From: Thermatribacter sp048814795
GTDB lineage: Bacteria; Atribacterota; Atribacteria; Atribacterales; Thermatribacteraceae
Length of the DNA stretch: 64,000 nt
Assembly (NCBI GenBank): GCA_048814795.1
Contig: CP184673.1
Location: forward strand, 1,178,001 to 1,242,000
Direction: 5' to 3'
In this document: positions 62,189 through 64,000 of the stretch, one piece after another
Layout of the letters: every line of letters begins with the position of its first letter
Numbering within the stretch: position 1 is the stretch's first letter
Made by a program: the position numbers and the translations under genes
Notes under the pieces: model-generated
What the model saw: the letters and a program-made list of their open reading frames with translations, nothing else
The model's database searches: none
What the model was told of the DNA's origin: nothing

Positions 62189-63196
62189 TCAGGTTATGCT
62201 AAGTTTGGGGTCTGGTTCCAAAGTCTTTATAGAGAAATAATTTTGGGGTCTTTGGGTGAAATGAAAGTAACCGCAGGCGGCTATCATTGCTGCATTGTCG
62301 GTACAGAATTTTTTTGAAGGAAGGTAAAGTTTAAGTCCTTCTTTCTGGGCCTCTTCTTTCAACTTCTCTCTGAGAGCTTTGTTAGCGGCTACCCCTCCTC
62401 CTATTGCTATTTTTTGGACTTTCAGTTTTTTGGCAGCGAGAATAGTTTTTTTAGTGAGTACTCGAACTACACTCTCCTGAAAAGAGGCTACCAGGTCCTT
62501 CGTGTCTTCTGGTTCAAGTTTTGAACTTTGATAAGTTCTTATTACTGCTGTTTTCAGGCCACTAAAGCTGAATTCAAAACTGCTTTCATTTTCGAAGCCT
62601 GCTTTAAAATTAAAACGTGATGGGTTACCTTCTTTGCTGAGATCATCAATAACTGGTCCTCCAGGATAACCAAGACCTAAAAACCTGGCTATTTTATCAA
62701 AAGCTTCTCCTGCTGCGTCGTCTCTGGTGCGTCCTAAAAGGCGATAATTGCCCCATTCTTTAACGGCTATCAATTCAGTGTGTCCACCTGAGGCAATGAG
62801 AGCCACAAAAGGGGGAGTTAGATCTTGATGCTCAAGATAGGCGGCAAATAAGTGACCCTCTATGTGATTAACACCAACGATAGGTAGGTTGAAACACAGG
62901 GCTAAAGCTTTAGCCCAGCAAGTTCCCATGAGTAGCGAGCCCATTAAGCCTGGTCCTATGGTTACTGCTATAAGGTTTATCTTTTCGAGTCCGATTTTTG
63001 CCTGAAAGAGCGCTTCTTGAGTCACATGGGGAAGCAACTCCAGGTGTTTCCGCGAAGCTACTTCGGGTACTACTCCTCCGTATTTGCTATGAAAATCTAC
63101 CTGGCTGGACACCACATTGGAAAGGACCTGATTTCCATTTTTAAGCACTGCACAACAGGTATCATCGCAGCTGGTTTCAATTCCCAAAACGTACAT
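62189..63196 (-). CDS. tsaD: tRNA N6-adenosine threonylcarbamoyltransferase TsaD
   Basis: A 335-residue ASKHA-fold enzyme: GIETSCDDTCCA, metal ligands H111 and H115 in NHIEGH, and SGGHTEL. With TsaB (and TsaE) it moves threonylcarbamoyl to A37 of ANN-decoding tRNAs. The ATG follows GCAGGAGA. The cluster tsaB-rimI-tsaD is common. Confidence 0.97.
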   Translation of the reverse strand: MYVLGIETSCDDTCCAVLKNGNQVLSNVVSSQVDFHSKYGGVVPEVASRKHLELLPHVTQEALFQAKIGLEKINLIAVTIGPGLMGSLLMGTCWAKALALCFNLPIVGVNHIEGHLFAAYLEHQDLTPPFVALIASGGHTELIAVKEWGNYRLLGRTRDDAAGEAFDKIARFLGLGYPGGPVIDDLSKEGNPSRFNFKAGFENESSFEFSFSGLKTAVIRTYQSSKLEPEDTKDLVASFQESVVRVLTKKTILAAKKLKVQKIAIGGGVAANKALREKLKEEAQKEGLKLYLPSKKFCTDNAAMIAACGYFHFTQRPQNYFSIKTLEPDPKLSIT

Positions 63197-63211
63197 TTCT
63201 TTCTCTCCTGC

Positions 63212-63697
63212 TTATAGGTTTTTTTTCATGACCAGGGCGTCTTCGCCATCGCTGTAATAAGACTTGCGAAGGCCTATTTGAGAAAACCCCAGTTTACGGT
63301 AAAGCGCCTGGGCTACTTTATTGGATGTTCTCACTTCCAGGAGAATTTCTTTGCAACCCTTGCTCCTTGCAAACTCGAATGCGTGGTGCAGGAGTCTTTT
63401 GCCATAACCTTTTCTGCGAAAGGCAGGGTGAATGGCAAAAGTGGTAATGTGGGCTTCTCGAAGGTAAATCCAGAGCCCAATGTATCCTATTAACTTGCTG
63501 TCCAGGAGAGCTACAAAATAGTGAGCTATTTTGTTAGAAAGTTCACTCAAAAAGAGAGAATAACTCCAGGGATGTTTAAAGGACTGTTTTTCTATGGCTA
63601 CCACGTAAGGTAGGTGCTGGAAACACATTTTCTGAATAGTAAACGCATTTTCGGCATTTACTGGTTGAGTTTGATTATTAAAAAGGTTTTGCACCAT
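63212..63697 (-). CDS. rimI: RimI-family protein N-acetyltransferase
   Basis: A 161-residue GNAT: the IEKQSFKHPWS start motif, the acetyl-CoA loop RRKGYGKRLLHHA, LEVRTSNKVAQALYRKLGF and the YSDGEDALVM end. In E. coli RimI acetylates S18. I start at ATG 63697, overlapping the tsaB stop by 20 nt with a weak ribosome site; an upstream frame inside tsaB is unsupported. About 20 extra residues precede the family core. Confidence 0.9.
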   Translation of the reverse strand: MVQNLFNNQTQPVNAENAFTIQKMCFQHLPYVVAIEKQSFKHPWSYSLFLSELSNKIAHYFVALLDSKLIGYIGLWIYLREAHITTFAIHPAFRRKGYGKRLLHHAFEFARSKGCKEILLEVRTSNKVAQALYRKLGFSQIGLRKSYYSDGEDALVMKKNL

Positions 63698-64000
63698 AGA
63701 TGGGCCTGACGCGAAAGATGTTTTCGGTGTTCGTGATTTCTTTGTTTTTACGCTGCTGGTATAATTCAATCAATCGCAATGCTTGTGGGAAAGCTTGCAT
63801 GAAAAAAAGGTCTCTTCCGCTTTTCTCAAAATGTTTTTGGAGAAAAGAAAAGGGGGATACGACCAGTCCCTTGCAATGGGCGTATTTTGTCATGAACTCC
63901 TGGATGCTCCCCGTGTTGACCCGGGTAATTGGTTGTATTTCCTCCTGACATGACTTCCAATCTAAGTCTGCCCAGAATATTTCTTCTTTCTTATGGTGAA
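63678..64000 (-). CDS. tsaB: TsaB, tRNA threonylcarbamoyladenosine biosynthesis protein, 5' part outside window
   Basis: Only the last about 106 codons are in the window; the frame stays open to the right edge. The C-terminus ends ENIFRVRPIYGAKPF, the TsaB-like P-x-Y tail, preceded by EEIFWADLDWKSCQEEI and PQALRLIELYQQRK, matching the helical end of TsaB. Its neighbours rimI and tsaD support the call. TsaB is the inactive ASKHA partner of TsaD. Confidence is limited because the diagnostic N-terminus is not visible. Confidence 0.75.
   Translation of the reverse strand, partial: HHKKEEIFWADLDWKSCQEEIQPITRVNTGSIQEFMTKYAHCKGLVVSPFSFLQKHFEKSGRDLFFMQAFPQALRLIELYQQRKNKEITNTENIFRVRPIYGAKPF

Noticed and set aside
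1..64000. CRISPR arrays, insertion sequences, integrases, toxin-antitoxin pairs, secondary-metabolite or defence genes
   Set aside because: No direct-repeat spacing, terminal inverted repeats or recognisable proteins of these classes were seen; every long open frame is accounted for by housekeeping genes.

Overview
The window is a dense, almost purely housekeeping stretch of a bacterial chromosome, with about 55 genes and essentially no long intergenic space. All protein genes except one (a class A penicillin-binding protein) are on the minus strand, as expected for co-oriented core genes; one tRNA-Leu(CAA) gene is also on the plus strand. Base composition looks moderate (about low to mid 40s %GC by eye). 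The gene orders (nusA-rnpM-infB-ylxP-rbfA-nrnA-truB-ribF-rpsO-pnp; ftsK-rodZ-rimO-cinA; infC-rpmI-rplT-pheS-pheT-cvpA-mutS2; whiA beside DNA repair genes) resemble Firmicutes and neighbouring deep-branching, often thermophilic, phyla. A member of a lineage such as Atribacterota is possible but not provable from the window. There are no mobile elements, CRISPR arrays, phage genes or rRNA.

Layout, read in the minus direction from the right edge: (1) tsaB (5' end outside)-rimI-tsaD, tRNA t6A modification with an acetyltransferase; (2) groEL alone with its own promoter and a terminator; (3) a long unit guaB3-guaA-purA-ligA-gatC-gatA-gatB-dnaE-TPR lipoprotein-like/secreted protein (purine branch point, DNA ligase, tRNA amidotransferase, replicative polymerase); (4) a polA-like gene-glgA-coaE-uvrB-uvrA-uvrC-whiA, putting all three excinuclease subunits together; (5) a single sugar-type ABC ATPase with its own promoter and a strong terminator; (6) gap-tpiA-secG-nicotinate phosphoribosyltransferase-oppABCDF; (7) infC-rpmI-rplT-pheS-pheT-cvpA-mutS2; (8) the plus-strand PBP1A, divergent from queT; (9) nusA through pnp, then ftsK-rodZ-rimO-cinA, with cinA running off the left edge.

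No new defence or metabolic system was found. The observations most worth a second look are: a gene at the polA locus with an intact 5'-nuclease domain but no recognisable polymerase motifs; AUU start codons inferred for both pnp and infC; an intrinsic terminator placed between a good promoter and nusA (possible attenuator); long perfect inverted repeats between rplT and pheS and inside the rodZ and uvrA coding regions; a perfect but orphan Shine-Dalgarno sequence downstream of the nicotinate phosphoribosyltransferase gene; the uvrB-uvrA-uvrC-whiA cluster; and several partners missing from usual neighbourhoods (pgk, groES, rimP, pgsA).
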